Source: Acetobacteraceae bacterium
GTDB taxonomy: Bacteria; Pseudomonadota; Alphaproteobacteria; Acetobacterales; Acetobacteraceae
Assembly (NCBI GenBank): GCA_027487385.1
Contig: JAIYDS010000242.1
Span: 1-53,802, forward strand
DNA length: 53,802 nucleotides
Direction: 5' to 3'
The number at the start of each line of letters is the position of its first letter. Within the stretch, counting starts at the first letter, position 1. The notes under the pieces were generated by a model. That model made no database searches, was not told the origin of the DNA, and saw only the letters and a list, made by a program, of their open reading frames with translations. Shown piece after piece: positions 17,901 through 25,665 of the stretch. The translations under genes were made by a program, and so were the position numbers.

Positions 17901-18442
17901 TTGGCGTTGCTCAGTGCGGCCAGGCGTTCCAGGGCCGGGCTGACCACCAGCTCCGCCTCGCGCGCACTGGCCAGTTCGGCGGCGGCGTCGAGTTCCTCCA
18001 GCACGGCGAAGCCGGGCGGCAGCCCGGCCTCCAGCGGGAAGCCGCGCAGCAGGGATTGCGCGAAGCCATGCAGCGTCGCGATCCGCATGCCGCCGGGCAA
18101 TTCCAGCACGGCGGCGAAGCCGGCGCGGGCGCGGGCAATCTCTTCGGCCTCGGGCGCGCGGCCGAGCAAAGCGCGCAGCTCGGCTTCCAGCGCCGGTTGC
18201 GCGGCCACGGCCCAGGCGCCAAGGCGCGCATTCAACCGCGTCGCCATCTCGGCCGCCGCGGCCTTGGTGAAGGTGAGGCAAAGCAGCCGCTCGGGCCGGG
18301 CGCCGCCCAGCATGAGCCGCAGCAGGCGGTCGGTCAGCAGCTTGGTCTTGCCGGAGCCGGCCGAGGCGGTGACGAAGGCGGAGACGGCAGGGTCGGAGGC
18401 GCGGGATTGGCTGCGCTCGGCGATGTCGCGGGGGCGGGTCAT
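14984..18442 (-). CDS. addA: Double-strand break repair helicase-nuclease AddA
   Basis: AddA (1152 aa) is the UvrD-like helicase and nuclease subunit of AddAB, which resects broken DNA ends for RecA. Walker A ASAGSGKT is at 26-33, Walker B appears as [15 protein letters not shown], and later helicase motifs include [10 protein letters not shown] and [18 protein letters not shown]. The C-terminal PD-(D/E)XK nuclease has GQVDRLLI ... [13 protein letters not shown]. Length is normal for alphaproteobacteria. There is no ribosome site before the ATG; instead the T-run of a large inverted repeat ends 6 nt upstream. AddB, its partner, is the upstream gene. Confidence 0.96.
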   Translation of the reverse strand: MTRPRDIAERSQSRASDPAVSAFVTASAGSGKTKLLTDRLLRLMLGGARPERLLCLTFTKAAAAEMATRLNARLGAWAVAAQPALEAELRALLGRAPEAEEIARARAGFAAVLELPGGMRIATLHGFAQSLLRGFPLEAGLPPGFAVLEELDAAAELASAREAELVVSPALERLAALSNAKGLGELMGELRRAEPMLQAGLSALGGLAVLVAEIAHRLGLDPEADEESLRREAATPADERGLARVAAMLLKSTTSSDQERGATMRRFLALEGAEARLAAMEEWRGVFLTEKGKVKADKNLATKGGLGPADQAAALKIMVPEAERIQRLEAKCEALALLRATEAALVLGLPVLRRFGAAKQRMGRLDYDDLIQAAKKLLENPGAAWVLFKLDGGLDHVLLDEAQDSNPEQWGIARALTGEFFSGQGTRENTPPRTIFAVGDIKQSIYGFQGADAGGLPRAEAEFGEAVRAAGQGFESVPLEVSFRSAPPILALVDAVFEEGPARDGVVAEGQVLRHLPDREGAAGMVELWPLQSQDKPEDPPPWAVPETPMAEAGADARLAAALAARIQHMIAHGRLDARCEEDPTRGRPIRAGDILVLVRRRNAFLGQLVRALKERGVPVGGVDRMVLIEQIAVQDVLATLDAILLPQDELQLAAALKSPIFGLDDEALFTLAHDRPGTLHARLMAERGAETPIGRAADLFAALTARADHVPAHALIAEILGERGGRARLLARLGPDAADPLDELLTAAMAHERAHPASLQGFLHWLRRSSASVKREAESSADLVRVMTVHGAKGLQSPIVILPDTTATPPQKAGLRWTKEELPLWAPRKEGFLAPAYEQADARQAAREAEESNRLLYVALTRAEDRLIICGWHGSKGPADGCWYEKIAAGFARLEGAEARDFAPTEWGAEATGFAPGPLLQLASPQTDPRRPEPRRAAPAAEALPAWARIPVTASAAAAIATPSHMDEEESELPAAAPHAPGDPLGTRFRRGNLIHALLQSLPDLPEATREAAGRDFLARPGHGLDAAQQAEILDEALAVMAHPAIAAAFGPGSLAEAPLAGRIGPRLILGQVDRLLITDSRITLLDFKTNRPPPSRVEGAPRAYLRQMAAYRAVLRLAFPGRPVDCALVWTYGARVMPLPADLLDAHAPL

Positions 18443-18449
18443 GGGGAGA

Positions 18450-18544
18450 AAAAGGGCCTCCGGCGGCTGGGGCCACGGGCCCCAGACCCCACCTCCAACG
18501 AAAGGGGTCTGGGGCCCCCGGCCCCAGCCGCCGGAGGCCCTTTT
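18450..18544. repeat. Large inverted repeat (41-bp arms) between addB and addA
   Basis: Arms at 18450-18490 and 18504-18544 match at 39 of 41 positions around a 13-nt loop; the only differences are two adjacent bases (18475-18476 against 18518-18519). Both arms contain GGCCTCCGGCGGCTGGGGCC and end in GACCCC at the loop. Each outer end carries an A/T run, so the structure looks like a terminator in both directions. It fills nearly all of the 112-bp gap between two genes that should be co-expressed. A related single arm occurs near 29745. Confidence 0.9.
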
Positions 18545-18554
18545 CCTCTACCTT

Positions 18555-21554
18555 TCATTCCCCCTCCGCCTCCGCCGACCACTCCGCCTGGCGCGAGAGA
18601 TGCACGTAATCCACCCCCGCCCGACGGCGCGGATGCGGGTGCGCCGGGAAGGCGCCGTCGCCCAGCAGGAAGCGATCCGCGAGGCCATGCAGGGCCAATT
18701 GCGCCTCGGCGATCATGGTGGGGATCTCCAGCTTCAGGGCCTTCACCTCGCCCGGCTGATCCGCACCGGTGAGCCGCCAGTATTCCAACGCGGCGACGGG
18801 GCCGGGCGGCACGCCCTGGAAGGCGCCTTGCTCGGCCAGCCAGGCTTCCAGCGGGAGTTGCGGGGCGGTGCCGGATTTCACGGCGGTGGCCGAGGGCACG
18901 GTGCCGGTCTTGTAGTCCAGGATGCGCAGCGTGCCGTCCAGCCGCCGGTCCACGCGATCCGCGCGGGCCTCCAGCGTGATGCTCCCGCCTGGGCGCTTTA
19001 CCGTGAGGCGCGCCTTCACCTCCGCCCAGCTGGCGGCGAGGCCGCCACGCTGCTGCGCCTCCATGGCGCGGATGAAACCGCCGATGCGCGCCAGGCGCGG
19101 CGCCCAGAGGACCACGACGGTGGGGCGCAGCGCGGCTTCCTCCAGCGCCTCGGCGGCGGCGGCGTCCCAGAGCGGGCGGGCCGCCTCCTCACCCGGCCAG
19201 GCGCCGGGCAGCGTGGCGAGGAAACGGCGGATCGCGGCGTGGATCAGGTTGCCGTAATCCGGCGCGCCCGGCTCCTGCTCCAGCGGGTCGAGCGCGGAAA
19301 GGCGCAGGATGCGCTGGGCGTAGAAGGCATAGGGGTCGGCGATCAGGGTGGTCACGTCGCTGACGGTCACGCGCTCCGGCCGGGCGGCGCGGGGCGGGCG
19401 GGGCGCCGGGCGGCCGCAGGGGCGGATTTCGGCCGGCTGGTCCAGCAGGCGGGCCCATTCGGCGCTGGGCTCGGCCGGCAGGGCCAAGCCGTTCTGGCCC
19501 TTGAGAAAGGTGTCCAGCCGCGTCAGCCAGCGGGCCGGCACGGCCGGGCTGCCGCCGCGCCGCGCCGCGCGCGACAGCACCGCCCTTCTTGAGGCCGCGG
19601 CCGTCAGCAGGAAATCCGCCGCCACGCGGCCGATGCGCAATTCCGGCGAGGGCAGGCCGAATTCGCGCCGCATCGGGCGGCTCATCCAGGGGCCGGGATC
19701 GCTGGCCTGGGGCCAGATGGTCTCATCCAGCGCCCCCAGCACCACCAGGTCAAAATCCAGCAGCCGCGCTTCCAGCAGGCCGAGGATCTCGACCTGAGGG
19801 TGCGCGACATCGCTGCGCCCGCGCGAGATGCGGGCGGCGCGCGTGCTGCCCTGGGCCAAGGCGGCCTCGAACAGGCCCGGCCAATCGGCCGGTGAGAGCG
19901 GCGGCAATTCCGCCATGGCGGGGGCGAGGGCGGCGAGGTGCCGGGCCAGCGCCTCGCCCTCGGCCTGGGCATAGAGGCGCAGGCCGCCGGGCAAGGCGGG
20001 GGTGGTGGCGAGTGCCTCGGCGGCGGCGAGATGCTCGGCCAGCAGGTCGGCGGCGCGGCGCAAAGGGCTGCGCGGCAAGGCGGTGAAAGGGCCGAGGGCG
20101 GCTTCCAGCGCGTCCAGCAACTCCGCGAGGCGTGGCGCGGGGTCGCGCAGGCCGGCCAGGGCGGCGCGCAAGCCGGCCAGGCCCGGTCCCGGTGAGGGGC
20201 CGCGCAGGATGGCGGCCTCCAGCGCCTGAGTGGCGCCGAGCCAGTCGCCCCGCTCCATCCCACCGGCGCAAAGCGGGTGCTTCAGCACGGAAAGCAGGGC
20301 CACCGGCCCGCATTCCCCCGCCGCGAGATGGGCGATCAGGCGCAAAAAAGCGCCGGGCGGCGTGTCGGAGAGCGGCTGGCCGGCGCTGTCATCGGCCAGG
20401 ATCCCATGGCGCGGCAATTCGGCAGCGACACGGCGCGCGAGGTCGCGATCCGGCGTCACCAGCGCGGCGCGGGCGCCGGGGGCCTCCAGCGCGCCGCGCA
20501 GCGTCAGCGCGATGGCGGCGGCCTCATGCTGGGCATCGCTCGCCTCGATGCGGCTCAGCGCCCGCAGCGGGGCCTGCCAGCGTTGCGGCTCGGGCCTCTG
20601 CCACGGCGTCAGATGCCCAGCCGGCAGCAGCGCGGTGCCGACGAGGTCCGAGACGCCGCCCGGCGCGGCCGCCACCCAGGGCGCGGCATCGGCCATGCTG
20701 GCGCCCATGCGGTCCAGCATGGCGCGCTGGCCGGCATAGGGGTGGGTCGGCGCCTCCCGCAGCGCCTCCCACGGCAGGGCGGCGGTGGCGGCATCCTCGC
20801 CGGGGAGCACCACGAAGCCCTGCGGCAGGCGGGTGGCGATGACCCGCAGCAGATCGGCCGCGGCCGGCACCGTGCCGCCCATGCCGATGCCGGCGGCGAT
20901 CACGGCGCTGGCGGGCGGCGCTTCCTCCCACGCGAGACGCTGCGCCCGCAGCGCCAGCACGCGCCGCACGCCGAGGTCGAGCAGCCCCTGTTCCGTCAGC
21001 CAAAGCTGCCATTCCACGACGATGGCGCGCAGGAAGGTGGTGGTGATCTGCCAATGCACGGCGAGGGCTTCGGGGGCCAGCGCCTCCAGTCGCTCCAGCC
21101 AGCGATGGCCGAGCAGCGCCGGGTCATCCGGCAGGGTCTCGGCCTCTTCCAGCGCAATCTCGTCCAGCAGCTTGCCGAGCTCGGCGCCCAGGGCCCAGGC
21201 ATGTTCGGCGCTGGCCGGGCCGCCGCGCTCGCGCGGGAGCTGGCTGGCGAGGCCCGCCAGCACCGCCTGGCGGCGCAGCGCATCCACCGCCGGCGGCAGG
21301 CGCAGCAGGGCGGGCAAAGCGAGTTCGTCGGCATCCTCGGTGGAGAGCCCGGCCAGCGCCCGCATGCGCGGCAGCAGCAGGGCGGCGGAATCGGCTTCGC
21401 GCAGGAAGGCGGCTTGCAGCGCGCGGGCGGCGCGGCGGGTGGGCAGCAGGATCGTCGCGGCGGCCAGCGCCTCGCCCGTGCCCAGCCGCGCCAGCGTGCC
21501 GCGCGCCAGGGCGGGCAGGAAGGCCGCGTCGGGCGGGATGGCGAAGAGCTTCAC
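18555..21554 (-). CDS. addB: Double-strand break repair protein AddB (alphaproteobacterial type)
   Basis: AddB (999 aa) partners AddA in DNA end resection. It starts MKLFAIPPDAAFLPALARG and has the TILLPTRRAARALQAAFL segment common to alphaproteobacterial AddB, without an intact Walker A motif in the inactive helicase-like part. The C-terminal nuclease domain (about 700-999) shows TVSDVTTLIADPYAFYAQRI and the catalytic RILDYKTGTVPSAT. The iron-sulfur cysteines of Bacillus AddB are not evident. It overlaps murU by 4 bp (ATGA), so it is translated in the wall-recycling/repair operon. Confidence 0.95.
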   Translation of the reverse strand: MKLFAIPPDAAFLPALARGTLARLGTGEALAAATILLPTRRAARALQAAFLREADSAALLLPRMRALAGLSTEDADELALPALLRLPPAVDALRRQAVLAGLASQLPRERGGPASAEHAWALGAELGKLLDEIALEEAETLPDDPALLGHRWLERLEALAPEALAVHWQITTTFLRAIVVEWQLWLTEQGLLDLGVRRVLALRAQRLAWEEAPPASAVIAAGIGMGGTVPAAADLLRVIATRLPQGFVVLPGEDAATAALPWEALREAPTHPYAGQRAMLDRMGASMADAAPWVAAAPGGVSDLVGTALLPAGHLTPWQRPEPQRWQAPLRALSRIEASDAQHEAAAIALTLRGALEAPGARAALVTPDRDLARRVAAELPRHGILADDSAGQPLSDTPPGAFLRLIAHLAAGECGPVALLSVLKHPLCAGGMERGDWLGATQALEAAILRGPSPGPGLAGLRAALAGLRDPAPRLAELLDALEAALGPFTALPRSPLRRAADLLAEHLAAAEALATTPALPGGLRLYAQAEGEALARHLAALAPAMAELPPLSPADWPGLFEAALAQGSTRAARISRGRSDVAHPQVEILGLLEARLLDFDLVVLGALDETIWPQASDPGPWMSRPMRREFGLPSPELRIGRVAADFLLTAAASRRAVLSRAARRGGSPAVPARWLTRLDTFLKGQNGLALPAEPSAEWARLLDQPAEIRPCGRPAPRPPRAARPERVTVSDVTTLIADPYAFYAQRILRLSALDPLEQEPGAPDYGNLIHAAIRRFLATLPGAWPGEEAARPLWDAAAAEALEEAALRPTVVVLWAPRLARIGGFIRAMEAQQRGGLAASWAEVKARLTVKRPGGSITLEARADRVDRRLDGTLRILDYKTGTVPSATAVKSGTAPQLPLEAWLAEQGAFQGVPPGPVAALEYWRLTGADQPGEVKALKLEIPTMIAEAQLALHGLADRFLLGDGAFPAHPHPRRRAGVDYVHLSRQAEWSAEAEGE

Positions 21555-22279
21555 AACCAGTGGCTCAGCAGGCCATCGCGCAGGCGGCGTTCGGTGCGCG
21601 TGAGGTCTCCGGGGGTGGAGAGATGGAACCAGGCGCCATCATGCACGAAGCCGAAGAGCCGCCCGGCCGCGATGGCGCGGTCATAGCAGCGGTTCAGGCT
21701 GAAGCGGCCCTCGGGCTCGGGCGCGACCAGGCCAGGCCTCATCACCTGCACGCCGCCGAACAGGTAAGGCGCGATCTGCCCCTGTCCGGGCCGGCGGAGG
21801 CGGCCCGTGGCGTCCAGGAAGAAATCGCCGCGCCCGACCTCGCCCTCGATGCGCGTGGTGCGGATCAGCAGCAGCAGCGCATCCATCCGCTCCGGATCGA
21901 AATGGCGTTGGAGCAAGGTGAGGGCGGGGGTGGGGCCGTCCAGCCAATAGGCATCGCCATTCACCACGGCGAAGGGCGCCTCGCCCAGGCGCGGCAAGGC
22001 GCGGCGGATGCCGCCGCCGGTTTCCAGCAATTCGGGCTCCAGCTGGAGGCGCAGGCGCGGCGAGGTGCCTTCACGGGCGGCCAGGGCGGCGGCCACCTTC
22101 TCGGCGCACCAATGGGCGTTCACCACCACCTCCTCGATGCCGGCCTGGGCCATGCGATCCAGCGCATGGTCGAGCAGCGAACGGCCGAGCAGGGGCAGCA
22201 GCGGCTTGGCGGTCTCCGCCGTCAGCGGCCGCATCCGCTGGCCCAGCCCGGCGGCGAGGAGCATGCCGCGCGTCATCAT
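21551..22279 (-). CDS. murU: N-acetylmuramate alpha-1-phosphate uridylyltransferase MurU
   Basis: This 242-aa nucleotidyltransferase makes UDP-MurNAc from MurNAc-1-phosphate in the recycling route that bypasses de novo MurNAc synthesis. The sugar-nucleotide motif LAAGLGQRMRPLTAETAKPL is at the N-terminus, with ETGGGIRRALP and VVNGDAYW (metal-binding Asp) following. The assignment over generic glucose-1-phosphate uridylyltransferases rests on the adjacent AmgK-type kinase upstream. ATG 22279 gives an ATGA overlap with the amgK stop; ATG 22276 is possible. The product feeds peptidoglycan synthesis. Confidence 0.9.
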   Translation of the reverse strand: MMTRGMLLAAGLGQRMRPLTAETAKPLLPLLGRSLLDHALDRMAQAGIEEVVVNAHWCAEKVAAALAAREGTSPRLRLQLEPELLETGGGIRRALPRLGEAPFAVVNGDAYWLDGPTPALTLLQRHFDPERMDALLLLIRTTRIEGEVGRGDFFLDATGRLRRPGQGQIAPYLFGGVQVMRPGLVAPEPEGRFSLNRCYDRAIAAGRLFGFVHDGAWFHLSTPGDLTRTERRLRDGLLSHWL

Positions 22280-23211
22280 GGGTTGCGGCGCTTTTCGGGC
22301 GGCACATGCGCGTCCAGGAAGCGCGCCAGCGGCTGTGCCGCCGGATGTTCCAGCGCACGGGCCAGCAGGGCCCAGCAGCGCGGGCCGTGCTGGAGGTAAT
22401 GCGGCTTGCCGTCGCGCCGGTCCAGCCGCACCCAGAGGGCGGCGACGCGCAGATGCCGTTGCGCCGCATGCACCGCCATGGCGGCCCGAAAGCTGTCAGC
22501 TTCCAGCTCCGGCCGCTGGGCCAGATAGGCGCTGACGATGGCCTCGCGCAGCGCCGGGTCTACGTCCCGCCGGGCGTCCTCGACCAGGGAGACGAGGTCA
22601 TAGGCGGGGTGGCCGGTGGCGGCGTCCTGGAAATCGATCACCGCCATGCCACGCGGCGTGGGGATGAGGTTGGCCGGGAAGTAATCGCGATGCACGAAGC
22701 CTTCGCCCGCGAAGGGCGCGAGCATGGCGGCCAGCGCAGCGGCGAGGGCCTGGCGCGTCTCCTCGCCGCAGGGCGCGCCGAGGGCGGCGGGCCACCACCA
22801 TTCGCAAAAGGTGGCCTGGGTGGCGCGGATCATCGCCGGCGCGTCCCAGGCCGGCAGGCCCGGCGGCGGCGGCGCGGCGTGCAGCGCCACCAGGCTCCGC
22901 GCCGCGTCGAAATAGAGCGGCGCGGGCTCCGCCCCCGCATCCAGCGCGCCCGCCATGCTCGCGGCGCCCAGATCCTGCACCAGGGCGGTGTGGGTCGCGG
23001 CCTCCACGCCGATCACACCCGGCGCCGGCACGCCAAGCGCCTCCAGATGGCGCGCCACGCGGAGAAAAGCGTCGAGATACTCGGCTGAGGGCGTGCGCAT
23101 GAGCAGCGCCGGGCGCGGGCCGCCGGAGAGGCGGGTGTAGTGCTTGCTGGCATCGGCCTGCAGCACCTCCTGCGCCGCATCGGCATAGCCATGGGTGTCG
23201 AGCAGGCTCAC
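22276..23211 (-). CDS. amgK: Anomeric MurNAc/GlcNAc kinase AmgK
   Basis: This 311-aa aminoglycoside-phosphotransferase-fold kinase has the catalytic loop HRDYFPANLI (His174, Asp176) and metal-binding IDFQDAATGHPAYDL. AmgK phosphorylates MurNAc at the anomeric position, supplying MurU. I chose GTG 23211: it has a GGGAGG site 7 nt upstream and overlaps the tsaE stop as GTGA, matching the other junctions. The ATG at 23226 is in frame but has its AGG directly adjacent, too close to use. The frame further upstream is the tsaE shadow. Confidence 0.9.
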   Translation of the reverse strand: MSLLDTHGYADAAQEVLQADASKHYTRLSGGPRPALLMRTPSAEYLDAFLRVARHLEALGVPAPGVIGVEAATHTALVQDLGAASMAGALDAGAEPAPLYFDAARSLVALHAAPPPPGLPAWDAPAMIRATQATFCEWWWPAALGAPCGEETRQALAAALAAMLAPFAGEGFVHRDYFPANLIPTPRGMAVIDFQDAATGHPAYDLVSLVEDARRDVDPALREAIVSAYLAQRPELEADSFRAAMAVHAAQRHLRVAALWVRLDRRDGKPHYLQHGPRCWALLARALEHPAAQPLARFLDAHVPPEKRRNP

Positions 23212-23642
23212 AGCCGGTCCTCCCATCCTGTCAGCCGCGCGCGGCGGGAATCCTCGGTCGCGCCGGGGGCCAACTGCACGCGCAGCGCCGCGGCGGGCGC
23301 AAGGCGGCCCAGGCGCTCGGGCCATTCCACCAGGACGATCCCCTCGCGCGCCTCATCCCAGCCGAGTTCCAGCAGGCCATCCGGGCCACTCAGGCGGTAG
23401 AGGTCGAAGTGATGCGCGGTGGCGCCTCCGGGCAGCTCGTAGGATTGCACCAGGGTGAAGGTGGGGCTGGGCACCTCCAGCGCCGGGTCGCCGGCCGCCG
23501 CGCGCAGAAAGCCGCGGGCCAGGGCGGATTTCCCGGCGCCCAGTGGGCCTTCCAGCAGCAGCGCATCGCCCGGCCGCGCGAGGCGGGCCAGGCGGGCGGC
23601 CAGCGCCTCTGTGGCGGCGAGGTTCTCCAGGGTGATCTCCAT
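23208..23642 (-). CDS. tsaE: tRNA t6A biosynthesis ATPase TsaE
   Basis: TsaE (144 aa) is the ATPase that resets the TsaD-TsaB complex during threonylcarbamoyladenosine formation at tRNA position 37. Walker A GPLGAGKS is at residues 32-39; SPTFTLVQSYE and HHFDLYRL are family landmarks, with WPERL near the end. ATG 23642 was selected because the preceding 16 in-frame codons do not resemble TsaE. It is the first gene of the - strand block (tsaE, amgK, murU, addB, addA, trxA) and is divergent from the ferredoxin reductase gene, 83 bp apart. Confidence 0.95.
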   Translation of the reverse strand: MEITLENLAATEALAARLARLARPGDALLLEGPLGAGKSALARGFLRAAAGDPALEVPSPTFTLVQSYELPGGATAHHFDLYRLSGPDGLLELGWDEAREGIVLVEWPERLGRLAPAAALRVQLAPGATEDSRRARLTGWEDRL

Positions 23643-23725
23643 GCGCGCCCATCTTGCCGCCTGGCTGCGAGTCCCGCCAAGCTGGAACACTGGACGAGCC
23701 TCGGAAACCGGGGCATGGGCGCAAT

Positions 23726-24742
23726 ATGAACGAGATGATCCAGACCGACGTGGCCATCATCGGCGCGGGGCCCTGCGGCCTCTTCGCCGTCTTCGAATGC
23801 GGCATGCTGAAAATGCGCTGCGTGGTGGTGGATACGCTGGAGGAGATCGGCGGCCAATGCGCGGCCCTCTACCCGGAAAAGCCGATTTTCGACATCCCGG
23901 CCCATCCGCAGATTGCGGGTGCGGCGCTGATCGAGCGCCTGGCCGAGCAGGCGGCGCCCTTCAACCCGCGCTTCCTGCTGAACCAACGCGTCGAGGCGCT
24001 GCACGAGGCGGAGGGCGGTTTCACCCTGACCACCAGCCTGGGCAACCAAGTGCGGGCCAAGGCGGTGATCATCGCGGCCGGGGCCGGTGCCTTCGGCCCG
24101 AACCGCCCGCCGCTGGAGGGCCTGCCTGGTTACGAGGCCAGCGGCGCCGTCCGCTACATGGTGACGAAGCGCGAGGAATTCCGCGGCAAGCGCGTGGTGA
24201 TCGCCGGCGGCGGCGACAGCGCGGTGGATTGGGCGCTGAGCCTTAAGGATGTGGCCGAGAAGGTCATCGTCGTGCATCGCCGCCCGAAATTCCGCGCCGC
24301 GCCCGAGACCGCCGCCCAGCTCGAAGCCGCCGCCGCGCGGGGCGAAGTGGAGATGGCCATCCCCTATCAGCTTGCCCGGCTGGAGGGTGACGGTTCGCGC
24401 CTGGATGCCGTGGTGCTGGCCACGCTGAAGGGCGAGGAGATGCGCGTGCCGGCCGACCATCTGCTGGCCTTTTTCGGCCTCTCCATGGAACTCGGCCCCA
24501 TCGCGGATTGGGGGCTGGGGCTGGAGCGCAGCCATATCGCCGTCACGCCCGCCACCTGCGAGACCAACATCTCCGGCATCCACGCGATCGGCGACATGGC
24601 GACCTATCCTGGCAAGCTGAAGCTCATCCTCCAGGGCTTCTCCGAGGCGGCGATGGCGGCACATGCCATCCACCCCCGCGTCTTCCCCGGCGAGGCGCTG
24701 CATTTCGAGTATTCCACCAGCAAGGGCGTGCCGGCGGCATGA
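23726..24742 (+). CDS. Ferredoxin/flavodoxin-NADP+ reductase (TrxR-like type)
   Basis: This 338-aa two-domain flavoprotein has the FAD motif IIGAGPCG at the N-terminus, VVDTLEEIGGQCAALYPEKP, and the NADPH motif IAGGGDSAVDWALSL in the inserted domain. The C-terminal FAD signature IHAIGDMATYPGKLKLIL is present. It lacks the CxxC redox pair of thioredoxin reductase, which places it with YumC-like FNRs that move electrons between NADPH and ferredoxin or flavodoxin. ATG 23726 gives the standard N-terminus. It overlaps the downstream methyltransferase by 4 bp (ATGA). Confidence 0.93.
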   Translation: MNEMIQTDVAIIGAGPCGLFAVFECGMLKMRCVVVDTLEEIGGQCAALYPEKPIFDIPAHPQIAGAALIERLAEQAAPFNPRFLLNQRVEALHEAEGGFTLTTSLGNQVRAKAVIIAAGAGAFGPNRPPLEGLPGYEASGAVRYMVTKREEFRGKRVVIAGGGDSAVDWALSLKDVAEKVIVVHRRPKFRAAPETAAQLEAAAARGEVEMAIPYQLARLEGDGSRLDAVVLATLKGEEMRVPADHLLAFFGLSMELGPIADWGLGLERSHIAVTPATCETNISGIHAIGDMATYPGKLKLILQGFSEAAMAAHAIHPRVFPGEALHFEYSTSKGVPAA

Positions 24743-25470
24743 CCCCGTCCGATGACCGGAGGGCAAAGCCTGAAGGTCTGAATCGGCCGGACGGGCAAGC
24801 ATCCGATGACCGGAAGACGGAGCCTGCAGGCTTGAACCAGCCGCGCGGCGTCTCTCCCGACGCCGACCGGCACAGCCCTGCGGATCCCCGCCGCGAAGCG
24901 CCTGCCGTGGCGCGCAACCGGGACGCGCTGCTGGCCGTCCTGCGGGGCATGCTGCCGGCAGAGGGCCTGGTGCTGGAAGTGGCCTGCGGCACGGGCGAGC
25001 ATGCGGTGCATTTCGCCTCGGCCCTTCCCGGCCTCACCTGGCAGCCGAGCGACCCCTCGCCGGAGGCGCGGGCGAGCACTGATGCCTGGGCGGTGGGGGT
25101 GCCGAATATTCGCCCGGCCCTGGCGCTCGACGCCGCATCCTGGCCCTGGCCGATGGCGCAGGCGGATGCGGTGCTCTGCGTGAACATGATCCATATCGCG
25201 CCCTGGGCGGCCTGCCTGGGGCTGCTGCGCGGCGCGGCCGCGATCCTGCCGGCGGGCGCGCCGCTGATCCTCTACGGGCCCTACATCCGGGCCGGCGTGC
25301 CGACCGCGCCCAGCAACCTCGATTTCGACGCCAGCCTGAAGGCCCGCAACCCCGCCTGGGGCCTGCGCGCGCTGGAGGATGTGGCCGCCGCCGCCGAGGG
25401 CTTCACGCTGGAGCAGGTGGTGGAGATGCCGGCGAACAACCTCACGGTGATGTTTCGCCGGACGGCATGA
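24739..25470 (+). CDS. SAM-dependent methyltransferase, DUF938 family, with repeat-derived N-terminus
   Basis: The protein is 243 aa. From about residue 55 it matches DUF938-type methyltransferases: the family's ARNRDALL segment, SAM-binding motif I LEVACGTGEHAVHFA, and CVNMIHIAPWAA. Substrate unknown. Residues 1-54 are atypical, with an 18-residue imperfect tandem repeat (SDDRRAKPEGLN / SDDRKTEPAGLN). The ATG overlaps the reductase stop; the conserved fold starts later but no better start with a ribosome site is visible. It may be co-transcribed with the reductase without sharing a pathway. Confidence 0.85.
   Translation: MTPSDDRRAKPEGLNRPDGQASDDRKTEPAGLNQPRGVSPDADRHSPADPRREAPAVARNRDALLAVLRGMLPAEGLVLEVACGTGEHAVHFASALPGLTWQPSDPSPEARASTDAWAVGVPNIRPALALDAASWPWPMAQADAVLCVNMIHIAPWAACLGLLRGAAAILPAGAPLILYGPYIRAGVPTAPSNLDFDASLKARNPAWGLRALEDVAAAAEGFTLEQVVEMPANNLTVMFRRTA
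24748..24855 (+). repeat. Two-copy 54-bp tandem repeat inside the methyltransferase N-terminus
   Basis: Copies at 24748-24801 and 24802-24855 share the start TCCGATGACCGGA and about 70% of positions overall. The 54-bp period is 18 codons, so the reading frame is kept. The second copy contains the 12-bp palindrome AGCCTGCAGGCT. Confidence 0.75.
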
Positions 25471-25474
25471 TCCG

Positions 25475-25523
25475 TCTCAGCCGGGGAGATGGCTGAGAGC
25501 GGCACCCGGGAATCGCGAGATTC
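25475..25523. other. Two small hairpins after the methyltransferase gene
   Basis: TCTCAGCC (25475-25482) pairs with GGCTGAGA (25491-25498) across an 8-nt loop; GAATC-GCGA-GATTC follows at 25510-25523. No T-run adjoins, so a terminator role is uncertain. They lie at the start of the 195-bp gap before the GH5 gene. The rest of that gap (about 25530-25620) is noticeably AT-richer than its surroundings and may hold the GH5 promoter. Confidence 0.4.
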
Positions 25524-25665
25524 ACCCGCCAGATATCTTCCAAAAAGAGACGATCTTCGCAAAATTGATATATCGCCAATTCTTGGTTCATTTTTGGTGC
25601 CTTTCCTTGCTTGCACAACCCAGGATGGTTCTGCATGGTGAGTGAGCCCTGGGGGGGGCTTACTC

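Noticed and set aside
16487-18772. 761-codon + strand ORF opposite addA
   Set aside because: It lies antisense to a well-supported helicase and encodes low-complexity sequence; the GC-rich codon pattern explains its length.
25483-25527. tRNA-Ser-like 5' sequence (GGGGAGATGGCTGAGAG) ending near CGCCAG
   Set aside because: The D-loop is too short, no anticodon arm fits and the 3' end cannot pair with the acceptor 5' strand. At most a chance or decayed fragment.
25483-25530. TPP riboswitch-like GGCTGAGA...ACCC
   Set aside because: The second conserved half (GAACCTGAT...GCGNAGGGA) is missing and the downstream gene is not thiamin-related.
25595-25611. Sigma-54-like promoter (TGG...TTGCT) upstream of the GH5 gene
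   Set aside because: GG and GC are separated by 11 instead of 10 bases, and sigma-54 spacing is strict.
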